From Strix aluco (Eukaryota > Chordata > Aves > Strigiformes > Strigidae), in NCBI RefSeq assembly GCF_031877795.1, contig NC_133946.1:11693144-11757143 (forward strand): a DNA stretch of 64,000 nucleotides, given 5' to 3'. The notes beneath the pieces are model-generated. The model made no database searches. It saw nothing but the letters and a program-made list of their open reading frames with translations, and was not told where the DNA came from. A program made the position numbers and the translations under genes. Below, piece after piece: positions 25,140-38,863 of this stretch (position 1 is its first letter; each line of letters begins with the position of its first letter).

Positions 25140-28100
25140 AGCTGGGTGGAAAGACACAGATGCTGGGATTTCTCTGGTCCTGGCCTGCAGCTGAGAGCTG
25201 GTGAATCTGTAGTGGCTTTGACGGCCCATCCAGCATATGCTGGATATACAAACTCCTGGCATTTTTCACTTTAAATACAATTGCTCTCAGAAGACTAATA
25301 GAGCATGGCTGCGTCGAGCAGATGGAAGAGGAAGTGAATTGAATTAAATGGGCTGCGTGGCCCTCTTCCAACTTGTCATGTAACTGCGGAGAGATGCCTT
25401 GTGTTCAGGAGCAGGAACAACTCAAAACTCTTCACCTGGTTTGCGGTTTCGGTGGCACGGGATGGTTGGGACAATGACAGCGTTCAGATCTGCTTTAGCA
25501 AAGGGAATCAACCCATTGCTGCTGGCTGCCTCCCTTTCTGGGACTAAAAATAGTTGATGAGCCAGGACAAAGGTGGTTGTGGCTGTCTCCATTCCTGTAT
25601 GAAAGTGCAGGCTTGATGAGTTTCCAGACTGTGTTTTTGCATCTTCTCCTCTGCTGACAAATTGAGATTTAAGTGAAATGCTTTTATTTCCGTACCTGTT
25701 ATAGCTGGCTTTGGAGCATCCTGTTACTTCACTGCTCTTGTACTCAAGGGGGGGAAGCTTTGGCTTGTAAAGACACAGAAGGATTGTGGGCTGCTGGCCT
25801 AATGGCCAGGGAGCTTTTGTGATTTGAGCAGCCTTGTTTTCCAAAGCCCTTTTGGGCCTAGAGTCTTCAGCTAAAATCCCTTCTCCATCCTTTCTCTAGC
25901 CAGGAATCGGAGGCCTCGTTAGGAAAAAGGTCCCCCTGGAGATCCTTCTGTTGCCAGCCTGTGATGAGCCAGTCTTGGTGCTTGCTGCTCTCTTTGTGGC
26001 AGACTGTCCAAGAAATTGGTGACTAAGTGCACTTTGCAAATACTTCTAGTAACGAAAAAGGCTCGTCTGGACTGGTTTCTAGGTGTAAGCTAACTTTTAC
26101 AAATTCAGGGTACTAGGGATTTCTGGGGAATTAGGTTGGCTGCAACAGATAACAGCTAGATTGTCATCTTGGACTGAGAATTTTTGCATTATGTTGCCAT
26201 CTTTGTGCTGAGACACTCATCTGCAACTGAACATAATTTTTTAGTGCCCTAAAATGGTGCGGTCTCCAGTCTTGGGTAAACCTGAGGTTTAAAAGGCAGA
26301 CTGTCATGTTATCTGTTGTATTACTTCAGCTCCAATTCAGTCTTTCCCTTCATTGCTCCTCAAAAAAAAAAAAAAAAGAAAAAAATTTAGTTCACTTAGT
26401 GTAATTGTATCAGGCGAGATAAGGCACAGGCTTTTGTGTTGCTTCCTAGATAGAAATCACTGTAACCTCGTGCTCTGTACTGTTATTTCCTTGGAATTGC
26501 TGGTGAGGGTTAGTCACTTTACACAAATGCTGTCCTGCATGTGACTCGCAAACAGAACCATATCGTATCCCCAGTGTGTACAGATCTGCCTGAAAGGGAG
26601 TTGTCTGAAAGTCAGTCTGGACGAAGAAGATAATCAAAGACGGGTGAAATGTTGGGTCTTAGGCCCTTGGCCTTAGTGATATAAGGAATTAACAAGTCTC
26701 AAAACTTCAACCTGTGGGATGCTCCTGTAAAAGCATGATGGCTGTGAGGATAGGGATGAAATAGTGGCATCTGTGCTTCTATTTTTTTACCCCAGTTTTT
26801 TATTGATTAAACATGCTAATAATGCTACCTTTTCCTCCAAGATTTGAGTCTCTGTCATTTAGGGCTTGAGTTCCAGATTTTCCTCCTCTAAGAGCCTTTA
26901 AAAAATTGTGGCAGAGAGAACAGAGATCACCGTAGTTTGTGCTTCAGGTGCAACTTAGTTCTGAAACACGGTGACAGAATGTATCATTGTCAAGTGTCAG
27001 GGGAAGATAAATACCACAGTAGCTTTAATTTCTTGATTCTTAATCACAGTAATCTCTTAAGAGGATGGAGAGAAGACCAGGTCATGTTCTGCTGTTCCTT
27101 TCTGACTGAGAAGAGTCTCGTGAGGGAGGAATTGGACTTGTGAGAAAATTTCTGCCGATACTGCCTTGTCCAACTCTCACATGATGACGGTGACCCTCCA
27201 GCACTCTGTAAAGCTGCCTCTGCTTAGATCCTTGCAGAGGGATTTGAACTGTAAGCTCTGAAATAATGGAAGCGCTCCCTAAAAGGAGGAATAATAAGTG
27301 AAGAATTATTAATGTGTCCCGTCAAAGGTGTATCTAGAACAGAGGATGTTTTCTTGAACCTTCTTGGTTCCTTCCTTGCATGTAGATGCCTCTTTATTGA
27401 CGTAGAGTACAGCCCTCTGCCTGCACACGCTGGTCTTGCCCCATTTTGCTCAATTTGTTCCAGGAGAGTGCATTTGGTGTAGCTCACGTGCAGAGGCACC
27501 AGAAGAAAGGGAAATAGCTGGAAAAAAGGTTACTAGAGCATGTAATACTCTCCAGCAGCTGATTACATTTTCATCTTCTAAAGCTACCTCTTCCCCACGC
27601 GTGTTCTCTTGCAGCCTCCGCTGATGTAATGCTTACCATCTTAATCCCAGGTTCCTGGGGCTGGGCTGTATTTCTGACAAGGTGGTGGTATTTTTACTCC
27701 AGATCTCGGCTTAATTCACGAGAGTAGCTGAAAAGCAGTCTTGTGGTGTAGTGTTGATAACAAAGTCAGTGGCTGCTGCTGGGCATCGGGGATCTCCTTC
27801 AGAGAAGTCAAAACCGATCTCAGTGGGCTGCTCTGGAAAGGGTCATGCATGGGTGGGGGAGTATTACCGATAGCTGGCTGCGAGTCCTGGAGGTGCTGGA
27901 GTGTGTGGAGAGGGGAGTGGTGTAAGAAACAGTCGTACCCGAGCTAGAGCACAAAGCTGAGGAGGTGAAGCTTGACTTCTGGCCGTTCCGCGTGTCTTTG
28001 GAGCAGTTTTGAGAGAGCCTCATCTCTGGTCGGTTGTCATGTGGCTGCACTAAGCTGGTGTGATGGCAGACGACTGCGGAATTCCCAGAGCGTTGGCTTT

Positions 28101-29780
28101 GCCTGCCAGTAGCGGCAGAGCCTGTGAACTGGTGGAGTTGTTGTTGTACTACCTCTCCAAGGGAAGGCGGCAGGCAGCGTTCTGAACTTCTCAGCAGTGC
28201 TGTACCCTGCTCCTGCTCTGTGCCTCTGACTTAAAAAGCTTTTTATGTAACTTAAAAAGCACTAACCACTGTATTACGCACTTTAAATACAAAAATTTCT
28301 GACTAAATGCCAGTTTAGCTTCAGGCTCCTATGCCATTTGCAACCAATTTATCTGGAGGGGAACTGGTGTAGAAAATCAGTGAATTTCTGTTATTTCTGC
28401 TTCTAGACTCTGCATAGGGCTTTACTTGGTGGTGGTCTGGGTGGATACGCTTCTGCTGTAGGTACTGGACTTGCTGAGATAGGACCAGAGAGCGGGAGCT
28501 GCTGGTGGGATCATGTTGTTGGTTCCTGCTGTAATTGGCTTGGTAAAGCTTTGGAAACTGAAGTATCTCCAACTTTATCCACATGTATTTTTGTCCTTGG
28601 CGTGGGTTTTTTTAAATTGATGTCTTTATACAAGAGCTGATTCACTAGTCTGGAATCAATTTTGATAACGGATTTTAGCTACAGAGCTACCCTGTTGAGA
28701 TTGATGGTCAGTTTTGCCAACTAGAAGAGCGTCTAGTGGCAAGCTGGTTTTTCAGTTTCAAGAAAAATGTGTTCTGCCTGCAAGTCGCTGCTGCTTGTCT
28801 GTTGTGTGGAAGAGCTAGAAGAGCTTTCACAAAATCCCTGAGCTACCAACCACTGCTGGGAGGAAACAGGCACCTCTTCAGGCAGATGAGTTTGCACTCT
28901 GCCAGCTGCCATCACTGTTTTCTGGCAGGAGAAGCGCTGTGGCAGGGAGGCGGCTTGGCTGCCTTGGGAGGAGCCTGGTGTTAGGAGTGGGCTGCTGTCA
29001 CTTGCTGAGCTCTGCAGGTGAGGTCGCTGAGAGAGCCCAAGCATTAGGCACTTTCCTAAGGGGGAAGCAATCCAAATTGGAGCTGTTGCTCTAAAAAGCA
29101 GAGATTACTGGTTCAATTCAGAAAACTCTACATGTGGGACTGAGAAACAATAAGAAACTGGAACTTTTTCCTCATTACAACTTTTATTTCATATAAATAA
29201 TCCCTCTACATCAGATTTTTCAGTCCTTTCTCTCACCGTAAAGAAGAAACAGCTAGCCACAGGTTTCTGAAAAATTGCAATCCAGGCACCAACCAAAGTG
29301 CATTCGAGCGAAGTGTTAATAAGCAGGAAAAAAAATTACACTTAGAACAGGCAGTATCTGTACAGTCCCATCCCTGGAGCTTGGTACAGACTCGGTCCTT
29401 CCTAGGCATTGGTAAATGCAAAGTTACTTGGATTTGCAGGAGAAAAAGGAGGGAATGGGGGAAAGTGACGGTTTTCCTTTCAGAAGGGAGTCTAGGGCGA
29501 GACGATCCCGCAACAACTGCAGTTGGGTTTATCTCTACAGCTCAGTGCTGGGCCAGGGGCACTGTAAGAGTTTCTGGCTGCGTGTCCAACTGCTGCTGGG
29601 GTGCAACAGGATCTTGATCTGAGACTTTTGCAGGGACTGTGAGGCAAGCCAGGTCCTGACCTGTGCTGAGGATGACTGACTGGGCCAAGACTGAGGTCAA
29701 TGACGTGATGTAAAAAGTAATAATAAACAATTGTAAGCAGGTTTTTGAGCCAGTCAGATAAGGGAAATCAGCCTTTAATA

Positions 29781-29801
29781 GTCATGGAGAATCTCCATGA
29801 C
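29781..29801. repeat. perfect 21-bp palindrome (10-bp arms)
   Basis: GTCATGGAGA, one A, then TCTCCATGAC form a perfect inverted repeat with a single-base spacer. No function can be assigned. Confidence 0.9.
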
Positions 29802-32800
29802 CTGGAGCAGTTTTACAATCTGGCTTTTATCTATCTGTTCTTTTATCTGTTGGAGAAGTCCAAATAAACTCAGTCTGGGCTTTGGAGGGGTGAAGATGTT
29901 TCTACTGATAAAACATGAAAGCTGCACACTCCGTTTCTTGATAATACCCGGTCTGAAGCCAGTAAACTCTCCTGAATTTGGCACGGAGAGGAAATTCCCA
30001 GGCTTGTCCTTCATGAGATAGGTGCTGTGGATCTAAGTTATGTGGAAAACCAAAATGTTTATCTGTGCAAATATTAGTTTATTAAACCAGCATACAGTAT
30101 TTCTGTCCACACGTGCCAACCTTATCACCAAGGCAGTCTGCCACTTTGGTTAGCGAATGCATCCTGCAATGAAACCCAATAAATCTCCACGCATACGCGT
30201 CTGCATGTACATTTACTCCTACATCAAGTTTTAGAACAGTGCTTCAAACTGAGGGTGATACCCTCTCTGCTCTGTGTTTCACAAGTCAGAAACTCTGTTG
30301 TGTTATTCCTTGTGCCTGCCTTCTCCGGAATCGGTAGCTGTATTTCAGCCAGGTCCTAGTTTGCTGTGAGTCCCGTAGCTGCGTGGAAGCCCAGGCAGCT
30401 GAGCTTCTTGCACATTTATGCCTGTAAATACTCATCTAGATCCGCGGTTTGAAAGGTGTCTTTTAAGGCCAGGTCAGAATGTCTGTGCGGCAGGTTCCAG
30501 GGGAACTGCTGCCCTCTTGTTCAAGCACAAGGCTATGAAAGGCACAACCAGGAAGGTGAAAGCAGTTGACAGGAAGCCTTAGACCTTCAGCTCTACTTTG
30601 GCCTGGGTCCTGCTGCTGACTCCTTTGTGCGTGTGGTGGAGAAAGAAGGTGGTAGCATTTGTGCTGTCCTTCTCCTGCCCTGCTTGGCACATAGAGCTGC
30701 AGGTATCTCCGGTTACCGGAGCCTTCCTGGTCTTAGGAAGTGGGCAGGGTGTTTTGTGGGGCTGCAGACATACCTGCTCAAGCTAGCAGCCGCCTTCCTT
30801 AGAAAAAAGCAGAGTGTCCCGAGGTGCAGGTTGGGCTGCTGCTCCTGTTGACGGGAGGAGGCTGTGGGTGGCATGTGCTTCCCAAAAGCACCTGCACCCC
30901 GCAGCTGAACTGAAGAACACTTGCTCCCCTTCGTGCCCCATGGCCCATGCCACTACCACACGTCTCTGCCAACACTTCAACCACATACAAACCCCTAGTA
31001 CGAGAGCTGCTCTCCACGCTATTTTTTCATCCACCTACTGAACTACAACGTAACGCCTCTCACCCTGTCTCCTAATGCTCTGTCAGTTGCCTGCTCCCTG
31101 CCCAGCAGCAAGGGAGAGCTGGCACAGCCCTGGCTGTCCTCCCGGCGCAGCGGGGGAAATGGGTGCTGTGCCCAGAAACCTAAATCTTAACTTTAAACAG
31201 AATTAGTTATTAAATAAAATAAAGTGCATCCAGTAGACATTTCATTGGCTTGCCACACAGCTGCAATATCGGCAAAACAAATACAAAAGATTAACTGATG
31301 GTGTTTTCTTTGTAGGCTGGGAGTGTGTGTAGCCTTCCCTGTGCTTCAGCATACGGGGAGGAAAGGGTGATGCCAAAACTGGGAGTGGGGGTGGTGAGGG
31401 GGACCCCTGTGTTGTGAATGGGTGCTGAAGGGCACAGGGCAGGTGCTGAAAGCTGATTTCATAAAAGGTAAAAGAGCGAGGACAAGCTTGTGCTCCTCTT
31501 CTCATCCACCGCCTTCAGCACATTATCCTGTGAAAGGAGAGCAGAGACAGCAGCAGGATTATCAGTCTTTGGGGAACTGCTGAGCAGTAAATTAAAAATG
31601 TCTGCTGAGTTTGAGCCTGACCCTCCTGCAGGGCTGGGGCTGCCTGGGGGACACCACTGCGGCGTAACCCAGGCACCTCCTGCCAGATCCGAGGGGAGCA
31701 GCGGGGCCGCGTGGCCCGGGGGTGAACTGAATGACAGCTCGGGATAACACACGCTCCCCGTCCTCCTCTGCCTCAGGTAAGTCTGCTTTACTCTCTCCTT
31801 TTGTCCCAAGTACAACAATCTTCCCATCTTTCTGTGTGTGTTTCTACAGCACCTGGTGCAACAAGAGGAGGGGCTGGGTTTGGGCAGGGCTTTGTGGTCC
31901 TCTCCTGAAACCTGGCCTGGGGGTGCAGCACTTGTGCTCACCCGAGGGCAGAAGGGGGTATCAGCTTTTCTCTAGTGAAAAAACCAACCCGTGAGTGGAG
32001 CCTGCTGTCCTGTAGCTGCCTCCAGACCCAGATATGTTGGTTTTAATTGGGAAAGGCAGACTTTTTTTTTTTTCTCCCTCTAATTGCCAGATGCTTGGGT
32101 GCTGCTCAGAATTGCTGAGATGGCATTTTCCTGCATCCACGTTTAAATCCATAGCTCTGCCTTTTGCTGATGCAGATTTCAGTACCCAAAGCTCCCAAGA
32201 AAGGGCAGAGGGGCAATATAAAAAGAAAAACAGATTAAATATCATGAAGGCAGAAGAGGCGATAGTAAACTTGGCTCGCATGAAAAGGAAACCTCTAAAG
32301 GAATCATTTAAGGTCACAGCCTCCGATACCTGATAAGGAACCGCACTGAAATCATGCCCGAGGTACTGAAATGACCAATGCTGTGTTCACCTGAGAGGCG
32401 ATCCTAAGACTGTTGCTGGAGACATTTTTCATTGTCCTGTATGTGTGCAACGGACGGGATTGGCCGTGTCCTGCTGCTGAGGGGTGCTCAGTGTTGCAGC
32501 AGCTCACTTTGGGATTATAATGCTGCTGGGAAGGGCCAGGAAGCAGCTTTTCAGAGTTGCATTTGGTGGTCCAAATATTATAAAATCTGTTTGACAAGTC
32601 TGAACTGACTCCAGAGCTAGCTCTGTTTATTGTTAATCTATTTTACTACTAATGGTTTCAAAAGTCTCTTTGACAGCCCTGTGTTATTAGTGCTGGTAGA
32701 CAATTCTCTTTCCTATTTCTGCAATGTTATCCTTCCAATACAGACACCTTTCTGGGCATGAGTGAGTCTTTACAGCCACGACACTGGTAGGCTTTAAAGT

Positions 32801-33469
32801 CATTATTTCTCTTAGCAATCAGACATAGTGATGAGCATTTCTCTCATTTCACACTGTATCCTCTTTTCCATGCATAACTCAAGGGCTGGCCAGAGATTTA
32901 GCAAGTTCTGCGCTGCCGTGGCTGCTGCAAGTCCAGGCTCAGGCAAGAGATGGGCTGTGTGTTGCCCAGGGCTCTGCCACCCTCAGCGAGGGGGTTGGTG
33001 CCAAGCTGCCCCCCATGCGTCGCTGCCACTCAAGAGGATCAATGCAGTTCACTGCTGGGCTCTCCCAGTTCCCAGCCTGACCAAGCCTGACTGGACAGGG
33101 GACGTCCCTGGGATGGCTTTCACAGCCAAGCCAACCACGGTCTGTTGTAGGACCTACTGGTTACATCTCATCTCACGGGGGGTGGATCTATACGATGTCC
33201 CTGAAAGCTGCAGCTGGATGTAGCTGATGAGGCCTGGAATGTGGCCCTTCTTCCTGCAGCTGAGATTAGCACCAGCCATCCTCTGCTTCGGTTGGAAGAC
33301 AGAATTTTGTTGGGTCTCTCGTGGGGCAGGTCCAGAGTTCCCAGTGGCAATTTTGTTCTTGGTGGACCACTCAGTGAATACCACATGGCAAACTCAGACA
33401 TGATGTGCAAGGACCATCTGTTAGACATCATCATACCAGATTTTCTCACTTAGCTTTTTTTAAATGGAG

Positions 33470-33482
33470 ATATATATATATC
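33470..33482. repeat. short alternating AT tract
   Basis: GATATATATATATC is a self-complementary dinucleotide run in otherwise mixed intergenic sequence. Confidence 0.8.
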
Positions 33483-36305
33483 TGCTGTTCCAACATACAC
33501 TGTAAGGCCGGAAAAAAGACCAGTAAGATGATGAGACATTTTCTACCTAGCACAGGCCACTGGACACCCTGGAGTTAATTCCCATTTGAATTAGAACTGA
33601 TTTCTTTAAGGGGAAAAAAAAAATCCTAATCCTGTCTAGATTTGCTACTGGTAGAAAAACTATCACCGCAACCCTCGATGAGCTTAAATATGTAAAGAGA
33701 GTCTTTGGAGGAGATTCCTGTTGGAGTGGTTTAAGATATCGTCACTCCCTCCAGTCTATCTGTTCCTTCCCAACAGCAGAGCTGGCAGGAAGGGGGACGG
33801 GCCTGTGCCCCTTGGCATGGCCGACCACAGCATGGTGTGTTTAACCCCCTTTCACTGGGGTTTACATTAAGAGGGTTAACGCAGGTGGCGGAGGTGGGGG
33901 CACGTGCTCCCTTCTGCCAGCTCTGCAGTAACAGCAACTGCAGGCTACAAGAGCAGCTCCGTTTTCAGTGTTTAGAATGGCAACAGCTTGCTTGTCAGAG
34001 CCCTAAATTATGTTTGGGCTTCAGTAAGTAGCCATAAGGAAGTACAGTGAGCCAACGACAAGCTTTGGCCCATGACTCCCAACGCGTTAACAGCTTCTAA
34101 CGGTTCCTTCTCCCCTCAAGTCACCCTGACAAACCAAGGAAGAGACAGAAGCTCTTGCAAGGTGCCAGAGATTTAGGAGTAAAGAGCCTACGCTTCCAGG
34201 TGAGATGTGCGCACTGATTCTTCTGGGTGTCAGTGAAAGCACCTGCTTTGACAGAGGTCACCAACTTTGACAGGACCACACACAACTTTGTCCTCAAGTT
34301 CATCCTGTTGCCGTCACAAGCGCCATGTCACCCAACCCCTGCCAAAGCATGCTGCTCAGGCCCGCTGCCAAGGTGACAGCGGTCCTTGCTTCGGCCACGG
34401 TGTGCTGCCAAGTCCTCTGTCTTCCGACAGGTAACAACCTTTTTCTAATTTTCCCATAATTCACGGGCTTCTTCAATACCTTGATTCTCACCTCAGCATT
34501 GTTTCCTGGCTTGAATGTTTCTTCTCTTCGCTGGTGTTTACTACCCCACTGTATTTATGCAGATCACAACTCCATCACTTTCTGCTTTCACTTTGCTAGA
34601 CTAGAGAACCATACCCTGAACATCCCCAAAGTCCTTCCCTGTGTTTCTTCAGTCCAACCACATTTCTCTTGAACCATTCTCACATAATCCCTGTGTTTTC
34701 CAATGTTAACAGTATTTTCCCATGTCGTGCCATGGAAAGGCTTTCCATCACTCCAGACGCATGGAGGTAATCGTGGCAAGTCCTGTATTAAACCATACCA
34801 CTCCCTAATTCTGCACAAGGACTAAACTCTCCGCTTGGGTGGTACGTGGTCTGGGAATCTGAAATGCCCGTAGCATGATGGTGGGCTCCGGAGGGTGGTG
34901 TGGGCTGCAGGAAGGACGGGGGAGGCCGACGCTATTCAAGTCAAGCCCTTGAGACCTCAACCCTGCCAATCCGAGGCCGACTTCCGAGATGTAACAGCGG
35001 ACAGTATCTTCTTGTCTCTTGAACCTTGAGGAAGCTGGTTCGTTCTTTGGTAGCTTCGTAACTGTACTGGGAAGCGTTGGTTTCTGCTCGTACTTCTTCC
35101 TGCACCAACCTTTAGCACTGGTTTGCATCAGAAAGCTGACCTCTTCCGACCTCCTCAGTCCTGCAGCACACAGGCCCTGCCTGCCCCACTCCTGTTTACG
35201 TCAGCCAGAGCTGCAGGGTCAGATCCCTGGAGCTGCTCTGGAAATCTACCCCCAGCTGCATTTTCTCTAAAGATTAATTTTCTCAAGAGAATTCAGGGAA
35301 AAGCTTCTGTGCTTTTTGTGTATCGTTTACTTCTCTGGGACTTTCTGGACATTCTCCAGGGATTCCAGTCCTGCACTTTGGGTAAATATTTATTCCTTGT
35401 TATTTGAAGCAAAGGATGAAAGCCCCACCACACTCTCTGCACAGCATCTCCAACTGGTTTGAAGGTGCTGGTGATTTTTAGTGCCATAAATAGATATTAG
35501 CAGTGGAAGCTGTGAAACCCACATGGTGGCTGCTTGCTGCAAGGAGCTGCTGCTCCGTGGAACTGGATTGAGCAGCAGCTGCAGTGGGGAGTGAGCTCTG
35601 CACCCCATGCGCCCCACAATGCAGGGAGCAGGGCAGGTGGAGAGCACGGTGTCATCGCTGATCACTGATGGCTGCTGTTACAGACACCTGCTGTGCTTTG
35701 GGACACGCGGCATCCGTGACCAGAGGGCACATCCCTGGCATCAGGTGAAGTGACCTGGTACAGGATTTTCTACCGGACGGAAATTCTACAATATCAACTT
35801 TTTAATGGCATGATATTTATACATTCCTTTCGGGGCTGTATTTTGCAAAATCATACCATCTCTTTCAATGCTGATTTTCCAAAAATTGCACCGTATCAAA
35901 ACTGAATCACCAGTATTTAAAAACATAACATTAAAATTTTCTGTTTTGAAAAGGTTTAACGAGGGCTCCAGTTTGGGGTTTATGAAATACGAAATGTTGG
36001 AGCAGACACGTTCCTGGTGCACGAATGGCATTTGTCAAATCTCTATTTTTCACAGAAAAAAAAAAAAAATTCTCACTGGGAAGTTACCTGCTACCTCCTG
36101 ACAGGAAATTATTAACCAGTCTTGATAACCCATGATGGTGCATCCCTCCAGATGCTTCTCCTTAAGGCTGGTCCTATCTCATGTGGGTCTCAGTTACAAT
36201 AATTGGTTTTGCTCCAAACTCTCTGTCCTCCAAGACAGCAGTCATTCAGACTCTGTATAATTTGGATTCTTGGCACAGACTTTGCTCATGTTTTCTATCA
36301 GGCAC

Positions 36306-36350
36306 TTCAGGGCATTCCCTGGTATAATGGTTACATGGACACAGAACGCA
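36306..36350 (-). pseudogene. possible decayed retroviral gag zinc-knuckle remnant
   Basis: Read on the minus strand, one frame encodes Cys-x2-Cys-x3-His-x4-Cys, the last part as HYTRECPE. That closely resembles a nucleocapsid CCHC knuckle (Cys-x2-Cys-x4-His-x4-Cys) lacking one residue between the second Cys and the His. A Lys/Pro-rich segment precedes it in the same frame. No long terminal repeat, protease or polymerase motif was recognised nearby, and stops follow within about 40 codons. It is either a very old endogenous retrovirus scrap or coincidence. Confidence 0.25.
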
Positions 36351-37499
36351 GGAAAGGTTTCCAGCTGGCCTGGGCTTACCAAGCTGCTCAGTACCTCCTG
36401 GAGACTTTGCATAACAACAACCCATTTCCCTTGCCACAGGAACTCCTTCATCCACTGCTGGCACAACCCAGGGTGAAACCCACCCCCTCCTTCCCCTGCT
36501 GCAGTGGGACAATCTTGTCATTGTGTCGGCCTGTCAGGTCAGTACAGTTGGGCACCAACATCTGCGATTCTGTGTAAGCATCAACTGGTAAAAACTCTAT
36601 GTGAGGCACCAGCCCGCAGCCTCTGGATGGGACTATGGGCCATTCACTCAGGACTACCTGTTCCTTTGAGATTATATTCAAGTGGTGAGAGGAAGCAAAT
36701 AATTAAGGTGTTTTGGGCACCTGAATTCATGGTACTAGGCACAAAAGGAATAAATAAATTTTTAATTTTGCCTTCTAACAAAAAAGCACAGCTCTGTTTA
36801 ATGCTTGATCTTACTGCTCTTTCAGCTTCCTGAACGATGCTCTTTTCCTGGTTCTTGCTCAACCTAGCTCTGCCTGATAATGCTGCACTTTTTATTAGAT
36901 GGGCTGAAAAAGGCAGAATCGTCGGCCTGCCACATGCAGTTACGTTCATGAAAGACTCCAGCGGAGGCAGCGATGTCTCCCTTGGGGATGGCCACACCTA
37001 TTAAGTCCCTCTGTGGGCCACAGGCAAGGGCTTTGCTGGAGGCAGGTTTCCTGTGGGACAATCCTTGCCCTAAAGCATCATCTGGAGTCAGCTGCAGGCT
37101 TCAGGCTCAGAAAGCCAAAAAACCAAACAGGAAAACCCTGCCAGGGATTGAAACACACCTCAAACAGGGGCAATCCTGAGGGATCTGATTCCAAAGAATT
37201 GCTGTGAAATAACACTTCAGGGAGAATTACATGAAGATAAAGTAGAGCTCTGCAGCTTTTTATACGTACGGTGCTCTAAAACTGATCTGTCTGTAGAGCA
37301 CGAGGAAGCAGAAGCCCAGGGAGAAGGGAAGTGGCTGCTACCAGCCGGCAGTTATTTCTGCCTGCCATCTGTGTCATTATGCAGCCTGTCATGTTGATTT
37401 GGGAACTTCAAAGCTATGGCAGGAATAGACACGAGACCTTTTTGCTCCAAACACACTGACAACTTAACTGACTTGAGCCAAATGAGCTTTTGCTTTTTT

Positions 37500-37535
37500 G
37501 GTTGTTGTTGTTGTCGTCATTGTTGCTGTTTTGTT
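37500..37535 (+). repeat. imperfect GTT/GTC trinucleotide repeat
   Basis: Repeated GTTGTTGTTGTTGTCGTC passes into ATTGTTGCTGTTTTGTTG. It is a short degenerate microsatellite in intergenic DNA. Confidence 0.8.
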
Positions 37536-38857
37536 GCTCCTAGGAGCCCTGCTGTCAAGCTGTGCAGATGAGCTGTTGTGAGCTAGTGCTAGAGAAATCC
37601 AGGTCTTGCTTTCTTTTTTTGTCTGCCAAGGGATGTTCCTGACAAATTGGACACAGGGAGCAGTTAAAGCCAGGTCGCTCTGTTTTCCTCTTGGCTCTTC
37701 TCCCCACTACAAATAAATCATGGCAGAATTCACTCTGTCTGCAAATGATCTGGTTTGGGAAAGCCAACACTGATAGTGGCCCGTCACTGGTGCAAAGGGA
37801 GGGGTCACATTGCTTCATGGTGACTTCAGCAGACAGGAGGTGACAGCAATGCCCTGGAACACCATTAAAGCCTAACAGCCAAGCAGCACTCATGCACTCA
37901 TTCTCTAAATGCTCTTGCAGTTGATGGAATGAAAAAAAAACGAAACCCATCGCTGAGATGGGGGACACAGAAACTGCTGCACTGGCTCACGCTGGCATCT
38001 CCACGGTGCCAGCGAGAAAGTCCGAGGCTTCAGAGGGAAGGGCAAGAAACCTTCAGATGAAACAATCACGGGCTGGCGTGCTCAGAGAGGAGAAACCATT
38101 ATATCTTTGCTGTGAATTAGTGACTGGTGATTGCTCTAAGGGCTATAAAGAATGAGAATGCATTCTCCCGGCATAAGATTTGATGGAGCTGTGCCTGTTC
38201 CTGTGATCCTGACACGGGTCAGCACTGCTGCTTTTGGTTAAAGGCTGCCTGTCCCCACGGGACCTGCCATCCGTATCCTGCACGGGCTCCCCTGAAATCT
38301 GAAGCATCTCCTAAATTACAGGATATTTCAAAACCAGAAAGTATCTTGATTTACTTTGTCTGCATCAAAAGGTGGTATCTGATGCTGAGTGCATAGTTTA
38401 GGCACACCTGGAAACTCAAACTGTTTGGAAAATTAAGGAAAGTGAGGCAGGAATGTGTTCTCTTGTGGGGCACGACCAGGCAAGGGAGAATGAGCGTTGC
38501 AGCGAGGAAGGAGATAGATGGAAGGCAGCCAGGATGAAGTGGTAGAGAGCAACTGGGACACCAGTTCACCCCTCATTTTTCCCATGGCATCACTACACTT
38601 GATGTTTCCCAAGCAATAAATATTTTCAGAGAGCAATACTGGTCTTGAGTTCCAGCTTAACCAAGCAGACGCACAAGTGCTTAAGTGCAAACACCAGGTT
38701 AAGTCGCCCTCTCTTCTCCAAGACATAAGGCTATGTTTATAATTAAGCCTGCCGTAATGAATTCAGCGAGGAGTGATGAAGGCAAGAGCCACGCTCAAGG
38801 GCCCTACTACCAAACCATAGAAATCTCCATTGCTGAGATGAAAATGTGCTACTATAA

Positions 38858-38863
38858 TTTATT
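38858..38863 (-). terminator. candidate poly(A) signal AATAAA for CCDC9B
   Basis: The plus strand TTTATT gives AATAAA on the minus strand, the first canonical hexamer I could find downstream of the CCDC9B stop codon. It would imply a 3'UTR of about 1.6 kb. No hexamer variant closer to the stop was noticed. Confidence 0.4.

Larger units (their letters stand above)
25140..38857. other. intergenic DNA between INAFM2 and CCDC9B
   Basis: No exon chain is supported in these 13.7 kb. Visible items are A-runs (26361-26385, 36057-36069), a 21-bp palindrome (29781-29801), an alternating AT tract (33470-33482), a possible retroviral relic around 36306-36350 and a GTT-rich stretch (37500-37535). Open frames of 60-140 codons occur on both strands but show no convincing domain. 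Confidence 0.5.

Noticed and set aside
29085-29130. tRNA T-loop-like GGTTCAATTC near 29110
   Set aside because: No matching D-arm, anticodon stem or acceptor stem can be drawn around it.
33838-33885. Imperfect inverted repeat around TTTAACCCCCTTT and AAGAGGGTTAAC
   Set aside because: The arms pair only with a mismatch and an indel over about 12 bases, and no transposon features flank them.
37555-37968. 137-codon minus-strand ORF with many cysteines
   Set aside because: The Cys pattern fits no zinc-binding or retroviral motif that I know, and no splice-linked neighbours were seen.
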